From: Oxalobacter paraformigenes
GTDB taxonomy: Bacteria > Pseudomonadota > Gammaproteobacteria > Burkholderiales > Burkholderiaceae_D
Reading direction: 5' to 3'
DNA: 64,000 bases
Assembly: GCF_000158475.2 (NCBI RefSeq)
Contig: NZ_KI392030.1
Span: 205,628 to 269,627 of the forward strand
Shown here piece after piece: positions 48,932 through 61,166 of the stretch. Numbering within the stretch: position 1 is the first letter of the stretch; each line of letters opens with the position of its first letter. The notes below the pieces were generated by a model. That model saw nothing but the letters and a program-made list of their open reading frames with translations, searched no databases and was not told where the DNA came from. The position numbers and the translations under genes were made by a program.

Positions 48932-50170
48932 ATGGCTGTCAATCTGTCTGTTCCGATGGCTTCGGAATTGAAACCCGTTTTGGGACTTGATCTTGGTTAT
49001 GCCAAGGCAAACATCAAAAAAGAGGATCGGAAAGATTTGCTGGTAATGCGGCTGGCTCCGTCGGCAACAGTTGCGGGCGTTTTTACCAAAAACCGTTTCT
49101 GTGCTGCTCCTGTGCAGATATGCAAGTCCAATCTGGAAAAAACGCATGCCGAGGGAAAAAAGATATGCGCCCTGATGGTCAATACCGGAAATGCCAATGC
49201 CGGGACAGGTGAGGCGGGATATCGTGACGCTGTCGAAACCAGTGCCGCTCTGGCCAAATTGCTTGGATGTAATCCGGAACAGGTCTTGCCTTTTTCAACT
49301 GGCGTCATTCTCGAACCGCTGCCGGTCGATAAAATTCTGGCTGGCCTTCCTGTAGCTGTCGCTGATCTGAAAGCAGACAACTGGCTGAATGCCGCCGAAG
49401 CCATCATGACAACAGACACGATTCCCAAAGCGGCATCGCGTACTCTTGTGATAGACGGGAAAACCGTCACGATTACCGGCATGTGCAAGGGCTCGGGCAT
49501 GATCAAACCGAACATGGCGACCATGCTGGGATTCATGGCAACCGATGCCGCGATTCCTCGGGATGTTCTGGACGCTATGCTGAGATCAGCTGTCGAAAAG
49601 TCATTCAATTGTATTACCGTAGACGGCGATACCTCGACGAACGATTCGTTGATTCTGATCGCTACGGGTAAAGTCGATATCGGCATTACCGATACCCAAT
49701 CCGTCAATTACCGGAAAATGCGGGATGCCGTGACCGGTCTCGCGCAGGAACTTTCACAAAAAATCGTCCGGGATGGAGAAGGAGCTTCGAAATTCATTAC
49801 TATTGTTGTGGAAGAAGGCCGGTCTGAGGAAGAGTGCCGCCAGATTGCCTATTCCGTTGCCCAGTCGCCATTGGTCAAAACGGCTTTTTTCGCTTCCGAT
49901 CCGAATCTGGGACGGATTCTGGCCGCTATCGGTTATGCAGGCATTGAAGACCTTGACGTTGACAAGCTGAATCTGTATCTGGACGACGTTTGGGTTGCCA
50001 AAAACGGGGGAAGAAATCCTGCTTACCTGGAAGAGGACGGACAGCGTGTCATGAAGAAAAAGGAAATTCTTGTCCGGATCACGCTGGCGCGCGGCAACGC
50101 TTCCTCGACGGTCTGGACATGCGATTTGTCGCATGACTATGTTTCCATCAATGCTGATTACCGTTCCTGA
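48932..50170 (+). CDS. argJ: Bifunctional glutamate N-acetyltransferase / amino-acid acetyltransferase
   Basis: A 412-residue arginine biosynthesis enzyme that transfers the acetyl group from N-acetylornithine to glutamate; bifunctional forms also use acetyl-CoA. It is made as a precursor that cleaves itself at Ala196-Thr197 in [10 protein letters not shown], with Thr197 becoming the nucleophile. CKGSGMI and [11 protein letters not shown] are family motifs. Whether it is mono- or bifunctional cannot be told by eye. Its stop overlaps the start of the downstream ATPase gene (TGATG). argG and argF are elsewhere in the window. Confidence 0.96.
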   Translation: MAVNLSVPMASELKPVLGLDLGYAKANIKKEDRKDLLVMRLAPSATVAGVFTKNRFCAAPVQICKSNLEKTHAEGKKICALMVNTGNANAGTGEAGYRDAVETSAALAKLLGCNPEQVLPFSTGVILEPLPVDKILAGLPVAVADLKADNWLNAAEAIMTTDTIPKAASRTLVIDGKTVTITGMCKGSGMIKPNMATMLGFMATDAAIPRDVLDAMLRSAVEKSFNCITVDGDTSTNDSLILIATGKVDIGITDTQSVNYRKMRDAVTGLAQELSQKIVRDGEGASKFITIVVEEGRSEEECRQIAYSVAQSPLVKTAFFASDPNLGRILAAIGYAGIEDLDVDKLNLYLDDVWVAKNGGRNPAYLEEDGQRVMKKKEILVRITLARGNASSTVWTCDLSHDYVSINADYRS

Positions 50171-51039
50171 TGACAACGCTTGAACACTTTCTGGCGCGTG
50201 CCGAATTGCTGATGACGCGCCTCGAAAATTTGTTGCCTGCGCAAGCGGCATCGGTCATTGACTGGAATTCGCCGACATCCGCTTTTCGCTGGCGGAAGAA
50301 AAACGGTCGTGGCGTCTTGTCGCCCATTGCACATATTTCGCCCATTTCACTACCCGATCTGTTTTTTGTCGAACGCCAGAAAGCGCTTTTGGAACAGAAC
50401 ACGCGGCAGTTTCTGCAAGGCAAACCGGCGAATAATGTTTTGCTGACGGGCGCGAGAGGGACAGGCAAGTCGTCGCTGGTCAAGGCTTGTCTGAATGAAT
50501 TTTCCGACAAGGGATTGCGCCTGATTGAAGTTGATAAAAACGATCTGGTCGATCTTGACGAAATTTCCGATCTGATCGCTTCACGTCCCGAATATTTCAT
50601 CCTTTATTGCGACGATCTGTCGTTTGACGAAGGGGACAGCAGTTACAAAGCCTTGAAAGTGGCGCTGGACGGGAGCGTAGCGGCGCAGCCGGATAATATT
50701 CTTATTTATGCCACTTCAAACAGAAGGCATCTTCTCCCGGAGAAAATGTCCGACAACGAGGGATATTCCCATAACGAAAATGGCGATTTGCATCCGAGTG
50801 AAACGGTTGAGGAAAAAATATCCTTTTCCGACCGTTTCGGTCTCTGGCTTTCTTTTTATCCTTACAATCAGGAAGAGTACCTCTTCATTACCGCGCACTG
50901 GTTGAGGTCGTTCGGCTGTTCGGAAGACCAGATCGCACAGGCAAGGGAAGAAGCCCTGCAGTGGGCCTTGCATCGCGGCTCCCGCTCAGGACGAACGGCC
51001 TGGCAGTTTGCACGGGATTATGCCGGAAGAGTGCTGTAA
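50170..51039 (+). CDS. DUF815-family AAA-type ATPase
   Basis: A 289-residue P-loop protein. Walker A is TGARGTGKSS at 93-102, and a Walker B-like stretch is FILYCDDLSF near residue 158. An arginine-finger-like IYATSNRRHLLPE follows. The sequence matches the DUF815 group of uncharacterised AAA-like ATPases common next to argJ in Betaproteobacteria. There is no signal peptide or membrane segment. The molecular function is not established. Its ATG overlaps the argJ stop, so expression is coupled to argJ. Confidence 0.85.
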   Translation: MTTLEHFLARAELLMTRLENLLPAQAASVIDWNSPTSAFRWRKKNGRGVLSPIAHISPISLPDLFFVERQKALLEQNTRQFLQGKPANNVLLTGARGTGKSSLVKACLNEFSDKGLRLIEVDKNDLVDLDEISDLIASRPEYFILYCDDLSFDEGDSSYKALKVALDGSVAAQPDNILIYATSNRRHLLPEKMSDNEGYSHNENGDLHPSETVEEKISFSDRFGLWLSFYPYNQEEYLFITAHWLRSFGCSEDQIAQAREEALQWALHRGSRSGRTAWQFARDYAGRVL

Positions 51040-51173
51040 CGGCCGGCTTTCCGGTTTCTTGCGGGTCGTTTTGAACTTTTAATCGCATCGTAAATGAGAA
51101 TGCGCAATGGCAGGTGAGTGAGCTTGCGTAAAGTGATTCTGGTCTGAAGAATCCTTTTATCCGAGATCTTGCC

Positions 51174-51998
51174 ATGTTGATGACCGGTCTTGCCAATCGT
51201 TATGCGCATCAACTGATTCAAGCGCGCCAAAAGGCAGAATATCTGCCTTCCCTTTCCTCGCGGTATCCGCTTGCTGTTGGGGACGCTTATGAAATAGCAC
51301 GGAAAATCGGGGAAATACGGACTGCGGAAGGGGAAAATATCGTCGGACGAAAATTCGACTATCTGGTGGATGTATCCCCGGAAAACCATCAGAAAACACC
51401 GCTTCCCTACTGGTCCTGGCTGTACGATTCCACCGTTCATTTCATGGAAAACAGTGAGGGAAATTTCAGTCTGGGAAATATGCTGGCGCCTTGTATCGAA
51501 ACGGAAATCGTTTTCAGACTGGGGCGATTGCCTCCGGAAAATGCCGGTATTCAGGAATTGGCAAGCTGTATCGAATGGATGGCGCATGGGCTGGAGATAA
51601 CCGACTATCCCTTTCAGGCTTCATCGCGCAATCTTGTCGATGCCATAGCGGCTTTCGGAATGCATGGTGCCTTGCTGGTCGGGGAACCGAAAATCGTTTC
51701 GGAAGGAAGCCGCAAAAGCCTTTACGCCGTTTCGAAATGTGCAAGTATATCGTTGTCCAGCAACGATGTTATCAGAACGGCCGGTTTTGGCAGTGAAACA
51801 TACAGCAATCCGCTACAGGGATTGCTGGCTTTGCACCGGCTGCTGAAAAAGACGCCTGATTTCCCGCCCTTGCAGGTGGGCGACATTATCGCTACCGGCT
51901 CTTGGACAAGGCCACTTCCGGTACAGCCCGGAGAAGTGTGGCAAACGGCTGTTTCCGGTTTGCCCCTTTCCGGACTGACTGTCGAGCTTACCCCTTGA
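51174..51998 (+). CDS. 2-keto-4-pentenoate hydratase-like protein (FAH superfamily)
   Basis: A 274-residue protein of the hydratase/decarboxylase branch of the fumarylacetoacetase superfamily (MhpD/HpcG-like). The metal-binding region PCIETEIVFRLG carries the E-x-E pair. GLEITDYPF and VGDIIATGSWTRPLPVQPGE are typical of the hydratases. In other bacteria these act in meta-cleavage of aromatic compounds, but no catabolic neighbours exist here, so the substrate is unknown. It converges on valS with 12 bases between stops. No ribosome binding site is obvious. Confidence 0.8.
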   Translation: MLMTGLANRYAHQLIQARQKAEYLPSLSSRYPLAVGDAYEIARKIGEIRTAEGENIVGRKFDYLVDVSPENHQKTPLPYWSWLYDSTVHFMENSEGNFSLGNMLAPCIETEIVFRLGRLPPENAGIQELASCIEWMAHGLEITDYPFQASSRNLVDAIAAFGMHGALLVGEPKIVSEGSRKSLYAVSKCASISLSSNDVIRTAGFGSETYSNPLQGLLALHRLLKKTPDFPPLQVGDIIATGSWTRPLPVQPGEVWQTAVSGLPLSGLTVELTP

Positions 51999-52010
51999 AG
52001 GGATATCCCA

Positions 52011-54812
52011 TCAAAGCGAATCCAGTTTCGACAACTGATCTGTCAGTTTTTCCAGCGTTGATGAAAAGCCTGACAGCCGCTCGCGTTCGGTTGCTACCAC
52101 TTTCTCGGGCGCTTTTGAAACGAAATTCTCGTTAGACAGTTTTGCCGTTATTCTGGCGATTTCTCCTTCCAGTCTGGCGATTTCCCTGGAAAGCCGTTCC
52201 CGCTCGGCAGCGACATCGATTTCCACTTTGAGCATGAGTTTGACGTCGCCGACAATGGAAACGGGAGCGGGGGATTGTGGCAAGGTTTCAAGAAGGGTGA
52301 TTTCCGAAAGTTTGCCCAGCGCTTTCAAATGAGGCGTGAAAGATTTCAGGCGCGGATATTCATTTTGTTGCGCCGATTCCATGAAAAGCGGAACCCGTTT
52401 TGCGGGCGACAACTGCATTTCGCCCCGCAGATTACGGCAGGCATCGATCAGGGCTTTGCATTGCATCATCCATTTGTCGGCTTCTTCGTCTGTTTTGGCG
52501 TTATCAGGAACCGGATATTCCTGAAGCATCAGGGTATCGTTTTCCGTGACGGTTTTCCCTGCAAGCGGAGCGACTTTTTGCCAGAGTTCTTCGGTAATGA
52601 AGGGGATGACCGGATGGGCAAGGCGCAGGACTGCTTCCAGAACAGCCAGAAGCGTATGGCGGGTCGCTCTTTTTTGGGCGTCGTTGCCTTCCTGAATCTG
52701 GACTTTCGCCATTTCGACGTACCAGTCACAGTATTCGTCCCAGATGAAGCGATAAATAGCGGAAGCGATATTGTCGAAACGGTATTCGGAAAAGCCTTTT
52801 TCCACTTCCGATGCGGCACGCTGGAACTGGGACCGGATCCAGCGATCGGCCAGTGAAAATTCCATTTCGCCGTTGCTGGCAAACCCGCAATCTTCCCCTT
52901 CGGTATTCATCAGGACGAAGCGGGTGGCGTTCCACAACTTGTTGCAGAAGTTGCGGTAACCTTCGCAGCGGTTCAGATCGAAGTTGATATTCCGTCCCAG
53001 AGAGGCATAGCTTGCCATGGTGAAACGCAAGGCATCGGTACCGAATGCCGGAATGCCTTTCCCGAATTCCTTTCGGGTGGCTTTGGCAATGGAATCTGCC
53101 TGTTTGGGATTCATCAGGCCAAATGTTCTCTGCTTGACCAGTGAATCGACGTCGATACCGTCGATCAGGTCAATTGGATTTAAGGTATTGCCTTTGGATT
53201 TCGACATTTTCTGGCCGTTGGCATCCCGGACGAGACCGTGCACGTAAACAGTCCGGAAAGGAACCTTGCCCGTGAAATGCAGTGTCATCATCACCATGCG
53301 GGCGACCCAGAAGAAAATAATGTCGAAACCGGTGACCAGAACGGTGGACGGCAAAAACATTCTGTATTCCGGGGTATCATCCGGCCAGCCGACAGTCGAG
53401 AAAGGAACCAGAGCCGATGAGAACCAGGTGTCCAGAACGTCCGGATCGCGACGGATCGGTTTGTTTCCTGCCTTGGCGCGTGCTTCTTCTTCTGTCCGGG
53501 CAACATAGATATTGCCTTCTTCATCGTACCAGGCCGGAATTTGGTGGCCCCACCAGAGTTGGCGGGAAATGCACCAGTCCTGAATATTGTTCAACCATTG
53601 ATTGTAGGTGTTGGTCCAGTTTTCCGGCATGAACCGGATTTCACCATCCCGGACTTTTTCCAGAGCGACTTCCGCCAGGGATTTTCCGGGGAAAAAGGTG
53701 CCTTCCGGCGCCGGTTTGCTCATGGCGACAAACCATTGATCCGTCAGCATCGGTTCGATAACGACGCCGGTTCTGTCGCCACGCGGAACCATCAGTTTGT
53801 GCGGCTGGATCGATTCGAGCAATCCCTGCTCCTGCAGGTCGGCCACGATTTTCTTGCGCGCGGCGAAACGGTCGAGTCCACGATATGCTTCGGGAGCGTT
53901 GTCGTTGATTTTTGCGTCAAGTGTGAAGATGCTGACCGGTTCCAGACCGTGGCGGGCTCCGACGGCATAGTCGTTGAAATCGTGCGCAGGCGTGATTTTG
54001 ACGCAACCGGTCCCGAATTCCCGATCGACGTATTCGTCGGCGATAACCGGAATCTGGCGGCCGGTCAAAGGAAGTTCGATCATTTTTCCGATCAGGCCGG
54101 TGTAGCGTTCGTCTTCCGGATTGACAGCAACCGCGACGTCACCCAACATGGTTTCAGGACGCGTGGTGGCGACAGTAAGCGAACCGGAGCCATCTGCGAA
54201 AGGATAGCGGATATGCCACATTGATCCGTTTTCTTCTTCGGATACCACTTCAAGGTCGGAAACGGCCGTTCCAAGAACCGGATCCCAGTTGACCAGTCGT
54301 TTTCCCCTGTATATCAGTCCTTCTTCGTAAAGACGGACAAAAACGTCGGCAACGGTGCCCGAGCGGGTTTTATCCATCGTGAAATATTCGCGATCCCAAT
54401 CGGGAGAGGTTCCCATGCGGCGCATCTGGCCTGTAATGGTCGATCCTGACTTTTCCTTCCATTCCCAGACTTTTTCAAGGAATTTTTCACGGCCGAGATC
54501 ATGGCGGGAAATGTTCTGGGCATCAAGCTGGCGTTCGACGACAATCTGGGTGGCAATGCCGGCGTGATCGGTTCCCGGAATCCAGGCGGTATTGAAGCCG
54601 CGCATGCGATGGTATCGGACCAGCCCGTCCATGATCGTCTGGTTGAAAGCGTGTCCCATATGCAGGGTGCCTGTGACATTGGGGGGGGGAAGCTGAATGG
54701 CGAAAGACGATTTGTTTTCATCCAGGGAAGCGCGAAAGTATCCGCGTTTCTCCCATTCTTCCCGCCAGTGTTTTTCAATTTCGGCGGGTTCGAAAGACTT
54801 GGCTAATTCCAT
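52011..54812 (-). CDS. valS: Valyl-tRNA synthetase
   Basis: A 933-residue class I aminoacyl-tRNA synthetase. The HIGH motif appears as HMGH at 51-54 within [22 protein letters not shown] appears as [10 protein letters not shown] near residue 534. Between them lies the editing domain, with [10 protein letters not shown] and [12 protein letters not shown]. The C-terminal coiled-coil tRNA-binding arm is visible in the last 70 residues. It diverges from the thi operon. A TATAAT on its strand at plus 54852-54857 may be its -10. Confidence 0.98.
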   Translation of the reverse strand: MELAKSFEPAEIEKHWREEWEKRGYFRASLDENKSSFAIQLPPPNVTGTLHMGHAFNQTIMDGLVRYHRMRGFNTAWIPGTDHAGIATQIVVERQLDAQNISRHDLGREKFLEKVWEWKEKSGSTITGQMRRMGTSPDWDREYFTMDKTRSGTVADVFVRLYEEGLIYRGKRLVNWDPVLGTAVSDLEVVSEEENGSMWHIRYPFADGSGSLTVATTRPETMLGDVAVAVNPEDERYTGLIGKMIELPLTGRQIPVIADEYVDREFGTGCVKITPAHDFNDYAVGARHGLEPVSIFTLDAKINDNAPEAYRGLDRFAARKKIVADLQEQGLLESIQPHKLMVPRGDRTGVVIEPMLTDQWFVAMSKPAPEGTFFPGKSLAEVALEKVRDGEIRFMPENWTNTYNQWLNNIQDWCISRQLWWGHQIPAWYDEEGNIYVARTEEEARAKAGNKPIRRDPDVLDTWFSSALVPFSTVGWPDDTPEYRMFLPSTVLVTGFDIIFFWVARMVMMTLHFTGKVPFRTVYVHGLVRDANGQKMSKSKGNTLNPIDLIDGIDVDSLVKQRTFGLMNPKQADSIAKATRKEFGKGIPAFGTDALRFTMASYASLGRNINFDLNRCEGYRNFCNKLWNATRFVLMNTEGEDCGFASNGEMEFSLADRWIRSQFQRAASEVEKGFSEYRFDNIASAIYRFIWDEYCDWYVEMAKVQIQEGNDAQKRATRHTLLAVLEAVLRLAHPVIPFITEELWQKVAPLAGKTVTENDTLMLQEYPVPDNAKTDEEADKWMMQCKALIDACRNLRGEMQLSPAKRVPLFMESAQQNEYPRLKSFTPHLKALGKLSEITLLETLPQSPAPVSIVGDVKLMLKVEIDVAAERERLSREIARLEGEIARITAKLSNENFVSKAPEKVVATERERLSGFSSTLEKLTDQLSKLDSL

Positions 54813-54893
54813 GATCTGGTGTAAGTTTTGCTAAAATTCAATAAAGCGTTTATTATAATGGACGACGACGGGAGCGACCTCGAAAGATGACGT

Positions 54894-54899
54894 TATAAT
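54894..54899 (+). promoter_or_regulatory. -10 box of the thi operon
   Basis: A perfect TATAAT lies 28 bases before the TPP aptamer. I see no good -35 at the right distance. A second TATAAT at 54854-54859 is part of the near-palindrome ATTATAAT and could serve either direction. Confidence 0.4.
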
Positions 54900-54926
54900 T
54901 CCCGAATGTAGTAAAATTTATCAGAA

Positions 54927-55005
54927 TGCTAGGGGTTCTGGCCGACGGGCCGGGCGAGATACACCCTCTGAACCTGATCTGGGTAATGCCAGCGAAGGGA
55001 AGCGA
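54927..55005 (+). promoter_or_regulatory. TPP riboswitch (Thi-box) aptamer
   Basis: The conserved aptamer is clear. GGGGT (54932-54936) opens P2, the CTGAGA motif reads GCGAGA at 54954-54959, then ACCCTCTGAACCTGATCTGG, TAATGCCAGCG and AGGGAA follow. P1 closes with GCT (54928-54930) and AGC (55001-55003). Thiamine pyrophosphate binding should turn off the downstream thi operon. The first two bases of the usual CUGAGA motif differ here (GC for CU), while the GAGA that contacts the pyrimidine ring is kept. Confidence 0.95.
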
Positions 55006-55040
55006 AAAGTGTGCATGCGATAGCCGCAGTCTTATCTTGA

Positions 55041-56999
<1,959 letters not shown>

Positions 57000-57001
57000 T
57001 C

Positions 57002-57208
57002 ATGAGTATCGAGATCAGATTGAACGGAGAATCCCGTCAGGTGGAAGACGGGCTTACCTTGCACGACCTGATCAGCTCGTTGCAACTGCCGAACCGGGCT
57101 TTGGCAGTTGCCGTCAACCGGAAAGTTGTGACGCGTCAGAAGTGGCCGGAATATGTATTGCAGCCGGCCGATCAGGTAGAACTGGTGCGTGCGATTGGCG
57201 GGGGCTGA
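57002..57208 (+). CDS. thiS: Sulfur carrier protein ThiS
   Basis: A 68-residue ubiquitin-like protein ending in Gly-Gly-Gly. The usual ThiS terminus is a Gly-Gly that is adenylylated by ThiF and converted to a thiocarboxylate. It begins MSIEIRLNGESRQV and ends VELVRAIGGG, both typical. It donates sulfur to ThiG for thiazole formation. thiC ends two bases before it. No thiF is in the window. A 76-base gap without a gene precedes thiG. Confidence 0.95.
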   Translation: MSIEIRLNGESRQVEDGLTLHDLISSLQLPNRALAVAVNRKVVTRQKWPEYVLQPADQVELVRAIGGG

Positions 57209-57284
57209 CAGATCTCAGGGGCAGAGAGCAGCAAGGTTCAGGGGAACTTTGCCGGATTGTTGAAACCGGAAATAAGGAAAAACA

Positions 57285-58073
57285 ATGAACAAGCAGGAAC
57301 AGGGTCTTACGATTGCAGGAAAAACGTATCGGTCACGTTTGCTGGTAGGAAGCGGCAAGTATCGCGATCTGGAACAGACCCGTGAAGCGACGGAGGCCAG
57401 TGGCGCCGAAATCATCACGGTAGCCATCCGGCGCGTGAACATCGGACAGGATCCGAATGCGCCGAGTCTTCTGGATGTCGTTCCGCCGACGAAATATACC
57501 ATTTTGCCGAATACGGCCGGCTGTTATAACGCCGAAGATGCCGTTTATACCCTTCAACTGGCGCGGGAATTGCTGAATGGCCACAAACTGGTCAAGCTTG
57601 AGGTTCTGGGCAATGAAAAAACCCTGTTCCCGAATATGCCCGAAACGCTGAAAGCAGCCGAGATACTGGTGAAGGACGGTTTCGATGTGATGGTTTACTG
57701 CAGTGACGATCCTGTTCAGGCCAAAATGCTGGAAGATATCGGCTGTGCCGCCATCATGCCTCTGGCATCGCTGATCGGTTCCGGGATGGGCATCCTGAAT
57801 CCCTGGAATCTGTCGCTGATCATCGAACAGTCGAGCGTTCCGGTCATTGTCGATGCTGGCGTCGGTACCGCATCGGATGCGGCTATTGCCATGGAACTGG
57901 GTTGCGACGGCATTCTGATGAATACGGCAATTGCCGGCGCTAAAGATCCCATCCGTATGGCCCGTGCCATGAAGCTGGCAGTCGAAGCCGGACGGGAAGC
58001 GTTCCTTGCCGGACGCATTCCCAGAAAATTTGCCGCTTCGCCATCTTCGCCGATGGCTGGTCGTATCGCCTGA
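57285..58073 (+). CDS. thiG: Thiazole synthase ThiG
   Basis: A 262-residue TIM-barrel enzyme forming thiazole phosphate from deoxyxylulose 5-phosphate, dehydroglycine and ThiS thiocarboxylate. It has [18 protein letters not shown] near the N-terminus. The lysine forming the imine is expected in [32 protein letters not shown] and [18 protein letters not shown] bind phosphate. An AAGGAAAAAC ribosome binding site precedes ATG 57285. Confidence 0.97.
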   Translation: MNKQEQGLTIAGKTYRSRLLVGSGKYRDLEQTREATEASGAEIITVAIRRVNIGQDPNAPSLLDVVPPTKYTILPNTAGCYNAEDAVYTLQLARELLNGHKLVKLEVLGNEKTLFPNMPETLKAAEILVKDGFDVMVYCSDDPVQAKMLEDIGCAAIMPLASLIGSGMGILNPWNLSLIIEQSSVPVIVDAGVGTASDAAIAMELGCDGILMNTAIAGAKDPIRMARAMKLAVEAGREAFLAGRIPRKFAASPSSPMAGRIA

Positions 58074-58159
58074 GCGGCATATCGGGTTATGCGGTTCTGT
58101 GGGCTGCATAATCCACCTGTCCGGAACACTGAAGTGGCAAGGATTTGGAACTGTCAGGA

Positions 58160-58963
58160 ATGACTGGAAACATGAAAGAAAAGAGCCGACATTGTGTGCT
58201 GGTTTTTTCAGGGCTCGATCCCAGTGGCGGTGCGGGTATTTCTGCCGATATTGAGGCAATTGGCGCTGTCGGCGCGCACGCGTTGCCGGTTGTTACCGCG
58301 CTTACCGTTCAGGACAATGACAGGGTTTATGCCGTCAATCCGGTTGATGCTGCCATCATTTCCCGTCAGGCTCAGGTATTGGCAGGGAAAATTCCGGTTT
58401 CTGCGGTCAAGGTGGGAATTGTCGGAAATCGGGATAATGCCGTTGCTATCGGCGAAGTGATTTCAGAGCTGAGACGGAAACAGCCCGGCTTGCCGGTTGT
58501 TCTGGATACCGTTCTTGGAAGCGGCCACGGGTTTGCTCTGGCGGATGGCACACCGGAGTATGCTCTTTCTCCATTGATTGGTATGGCGACACTGGTTACT
58601 CCCAATTTGCCGGAAGCGAAACGTCTGTGTCCTTTGGCGAAGGATACAAGGAAACAGGCGGAGTATCTGATGGCACAGGGCGCTGCCAATGTGCTGATCA
58701 AAGGCGGACATGGCGAAGACGCCGATTCGGTCTTTAATCAGTGGTTTGGCGCAGATGGGATGAAGCAATGGAAATGGCGGAGGTTGCCCGGAGAATTTCA
58801 CGGAACGGGATGTACGCTTGCCTCGGCCATCGCCGCTTATCTGGCGCAGGGGCTTTTGATGGAGAAAGCGCTGGAAAAGGGACAGGTCTGGTGTCAAGCC
58901 GCATTGGAAAAGGCTTTTTCCATTGCAAAAGGACAGAAAATCCCGGGCAGACAGGCTTGCTGA
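58160..58963 (+). CDS. thiD: Hydroxymethylpyrimidine/phosphomethylpyrimidine kinase
   Basis: A ribokinase-fold kinase of about 267 residues phosphorylating hydroxymethylpyrimidine twice to the pyrophosphate. FSGLDPSGGAGISADIEA is the N-terminal substrate motif. VTPNLPEAK and GEFHGTGCTLASAIAA (anion hole and catalytic region) are intact. Start choice is uncertain among ATG 58160, ATG 58172 (MKEKSRHC) and TTG 58145; none has an ideal ribosome binding site. It is 86 bases after thiG and 65 bases before thiE, on the same strand. Confidence 0.93.
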   Translation: MTGNMKEKSRHCVLVFSGLDPSGGAGISADIEAIGAVGAHALPVVTALTVQDNDRVYAVNPVDAAIISRQAQVLAGKIPVSAVKVGIVGNRDNAVAIGEVISELRRKQPGLPVVLDTVLGSGHGFALADGTPEYALSPLIGMATLVTPNLPEAKRLCPLAKDTRKQAEYLMAQGAANVLIKGGHGEDADSVFNQWFGADGMKQWKWRRLPGEFHGTGCTLASAIAAYLAQGLLMEKALEKGQVWCQAALEKAFSIAKGQKIPGRQAC

Positions 58964-59028
58964 AATCATGGCTCTGGTGTCTTGGCCGGATTCTGGAAAA
59001 CATATAGAAACAGGAATAGAGGAATTTG

Positions 59029-59640
59029 ATGAAAGGTCTTTATATAGTCACCCCCGACTGGGACGATACGGCCAAAATGGTTGAGGTAACCGAAAAGGCC
59101 TTGACAGGTGGAGCGCAAATCGTTCAGTACCGGCATAAAACGGCTGGTCCGGAATTGCTTCTTGAGCAGGCCAGGGCATTGCGGGATTTATGCCGTCGTT
59201 ACGAAAAACCGTTCATCATCAACGATTATGTTGATCTGTGTCTGGAACTGGATACAGACGGTATTCATGTCGGCGGAATGGACGTACCTGTCAAAAAGGT
59301 TCGGGCTGCAGTCGGCCCGGACAAGATCGTCGGCGCTTCCTGTTACGGCGATCTGGAACTGGCGCGCAAGGCAACTCGTGACGGGGCAAGCTATGTCGCT
59401 TTTGGAGGATTCTATCCGTCCCGTGTAAAAAAGTACCCCGTGACGACTCCGCAAAATATCGTTTCAGACTGGAAAAAGGAAACACCAAGTATGCCGGTGT
59501 GTGTCATCGGTGGGATGAGCGTTGAAAATGCTATACCGCTTGTCGAACTGGGAGCGGATATGGTCGCGGTTGTCAGTGGCGTCTATTTTCAGGATGATCC
59601 GGAAGCGGCAGCTCGCGGATTCGCACAGCTATTCAAATAA
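59029..59640 (+). CDS. thiE: Thiamine-phosphate synthase
   Basis: A 203-residue TIM-barrel enzyme joining the thiazole and pyrimidine moieties to thiamine phosphate. ALTGGAQIVQYRHK, PFIINDYVDLCLELDTDGIH and AFGGFYPSRVKK are typical, as is the phosphate loop VIGGMSVENA. The AGAGGA before ATG 59029 supports this start over TTG 59026. It is the last gene of the operon and is followed by a strong terminator. Confidence 0.95.
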   Translation: MKGLYIVTPDWDDTAKMVEVTEKALTGGAQIVQYRHKTAGPELLLEQARALRDLCRRYEKPFIINDYVDLCLELDTDGIHVGGMDVPVKKVRAAVGPDKIVGASCYGDLELARKATRDGASYVAFGGFYPSRVKKYPVTTPQNIVSDWKKETPSMPVCVIGGMSVENAIPLVELGADMVAVVSGVYFQDDPEAAARGFAQLFK

Positions 59641-59670
59641 ATATAAACTTGTTCAACGGATGGTTTTGAT

Positions 59671-59702
59671 AACCCGGTTTCTATTGAAGCCGGGTTTTTT
59701 TA
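59671..59702. terminator. Terminator of the thi operon
   Basis: AACCCGGTTTC (59671-59681) pairs with GAAGCCGGGTT (59686-59696), one pair being G-U, around the loop TATT, followed by five more Ts. The stop codon of the convergent clsA (59700-59702) overlaps the T-tract. Confidence 0.9.
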
Positions 59703-61166
59703 CAGCAAGGGTGAAAAAAGACGCGCGGTAGCTTCAAACATTTTCTGGGGGAAAGGGATGGGCCGGTTTTCCGGGACGCGTTCTGCGCAGAGCAGGTCGC
59801 AATCGAACTGGTTCGAAAGCATTTCGGCCAGTCTGGGGCCATATGCGGCAACGCAAACTTCAAAATTCAGACGGAAACTGCGCGAATCGAAATTGGCCGT
59901 GCCGATCAGGCTGTAATGGTGGTCTACCACGATGGTTTTGGAATGCAGCATTCGGCCGCTGTATTCCCATATTTTGACGCCTGCCCGGATGAGTTCGTCA
60001 AAATAGGAACGTGCCGCTGCCGTGACCAGTCGGGAATCGCTTATTTTCGGTACCAATAAGCGCACATCGACTCCACGCAAGGCAGCGGAAGTCAAAGCGA
60101 ACAGTGTCGCTTCCGTCGGGACGAAATAAGGTGTCGTCAGCCATATGCGTCTTCGCGCATTCTGGATCATCGTCAGATAAATGCGATGAATGATTTCCCA
60201 CTCATTATCCGGGCCCGACGGAATGACCTGGACTGGATAAGGGCCAGAGGATTGAATGGGAAAATATTCTGCCAGATCGGGAATATCTTTCACTTTGCTG
60301 GCATACACCCAGTCTTCCATAAAAACCAGTTGCAGCCAGTGAACGGCATTGCCTGTCAGTTCCAGATGAGTGTCATGATAGGCATATTCATGCACCCGTT
60401 CATCTTCCTGATCGGTAATGTTCAGACCACCTGTGAAGCCGACCAGGCCATCGCATATAACGATCTTCCGGTGATTCCGCAGGTTGACGAGTGGTTTGAT
60501 GAGCTGCGTAATATGCGGTTTGTGGAAAAAGGCAAATTCGGCGCCTGCACGGATCAGGGGCAGAAAAAACGCTTTTTTCAGTGCAGACGAGCCGATGCCG
60601 TCCACCAGCAATCGGACATGGACGCCTTCTTTAGCCTTGGCGATTAACAGGTTGCGCAAGGCGGTACCGATTTCGTCCGGATCGAAAATGTAATATTCGA
60701 GATGAACGTGATGCGTCGCGTTGGAAATCGCTTCCAGTATGGTCGTGAATGTCTGTTCTCCATCCACAAGCAAACGCAGCGATTTGGCGGTTGTCAGCGG
60801 AAAACCGGTGGTATTGCGAATCATGTTGGCCAGTTGCATCAGTTCCACAGGATGAGTACTGGTTGCCAGAATATGATTGCGCAATTGCAGGAAGTCGGAA
60901 TGTTCTTTCAAGGCGGTTTTCGACAGCAAGCGCCTGAATTGCTGGCGTTTCAGTTTCTGGGGGCCAAAAAAGTGATAAATGATGAATCCGCCGTAGGGAA
61001 TAAAGGCCAGTGCGAATATCCAGCTCAGGGTGGAGACGGGAGCGCGTTTCTGCAGGATGATCCAGATTGAAAGACAGACGATGTAAACGAGCCACGCTAT
61101 TCCCAGCCATTTCATGAAGGCGAGCGAGCTGGATGTCAAACCGAACAATTCGTCGTATGGAAGCAT
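59700..61166 (-). CDS. cls: Cardiolipin synthase A-type
   Basis: A 488-residue membrane enzyme condensing two phosphatidylglycerols into cardiolipin. Two N-terminal transmembrane segments (about 19-38 and 45-66) match the cardiolipin synthase N-domain. Two H-x-K-x4-D motifs follow: HRKIVICD (His232, Lys234, Asp239) and HSKTIVVD near residue 415. Length is usual for ClsA. With clsB at 25298 the genome has at least two cardiolipin synthases. It converges on thiE with a shared terminator and diverges from uvrD over about 200 bases. Confidence 0.93.
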   Translation of the reverse strand: MLPYDELFGLTSSSLAFMKWLGIAWLVYIVCLSIWIILQKRAPVSTLSWIFALAFIPYGGFIIYHFFGPQKLKRQQFRRLLSKTALKEHSDFLQLRNHILATSTHPVELMQLANMIRNTTGFPLTTAKSLRLLVDGEQTFTTILEAISNATHHVHLEYYIFDPDEIGTALRNLLIAKAKEGVHVRLLVDGIGSSALKKAFFLPLIRAGAEFAFFHKPHITQLIKPLVNLRNHRKIVICDGLVGFTGGLNITDQEDERVHEYAYHDTHLELTGNAVHWLQLVFMEDWVYASKVKDIPDLAEYFPIQSSGPYPVQVIPSGPDNEWEIIHRIYLTMIQNARRRIWLTTPYFVPTEATLFALTSAALRGVDVRLLVPKISDSRLVTAAARSYFDELIRAGVKIWEYSGRMLHSKTIVVDHHYSLIGTANFDSRSFRLNFEVCVAAYGPRLAEMLSNQFDCDLLCAERVPENRPIPFPQKMFEATARLFSPLL

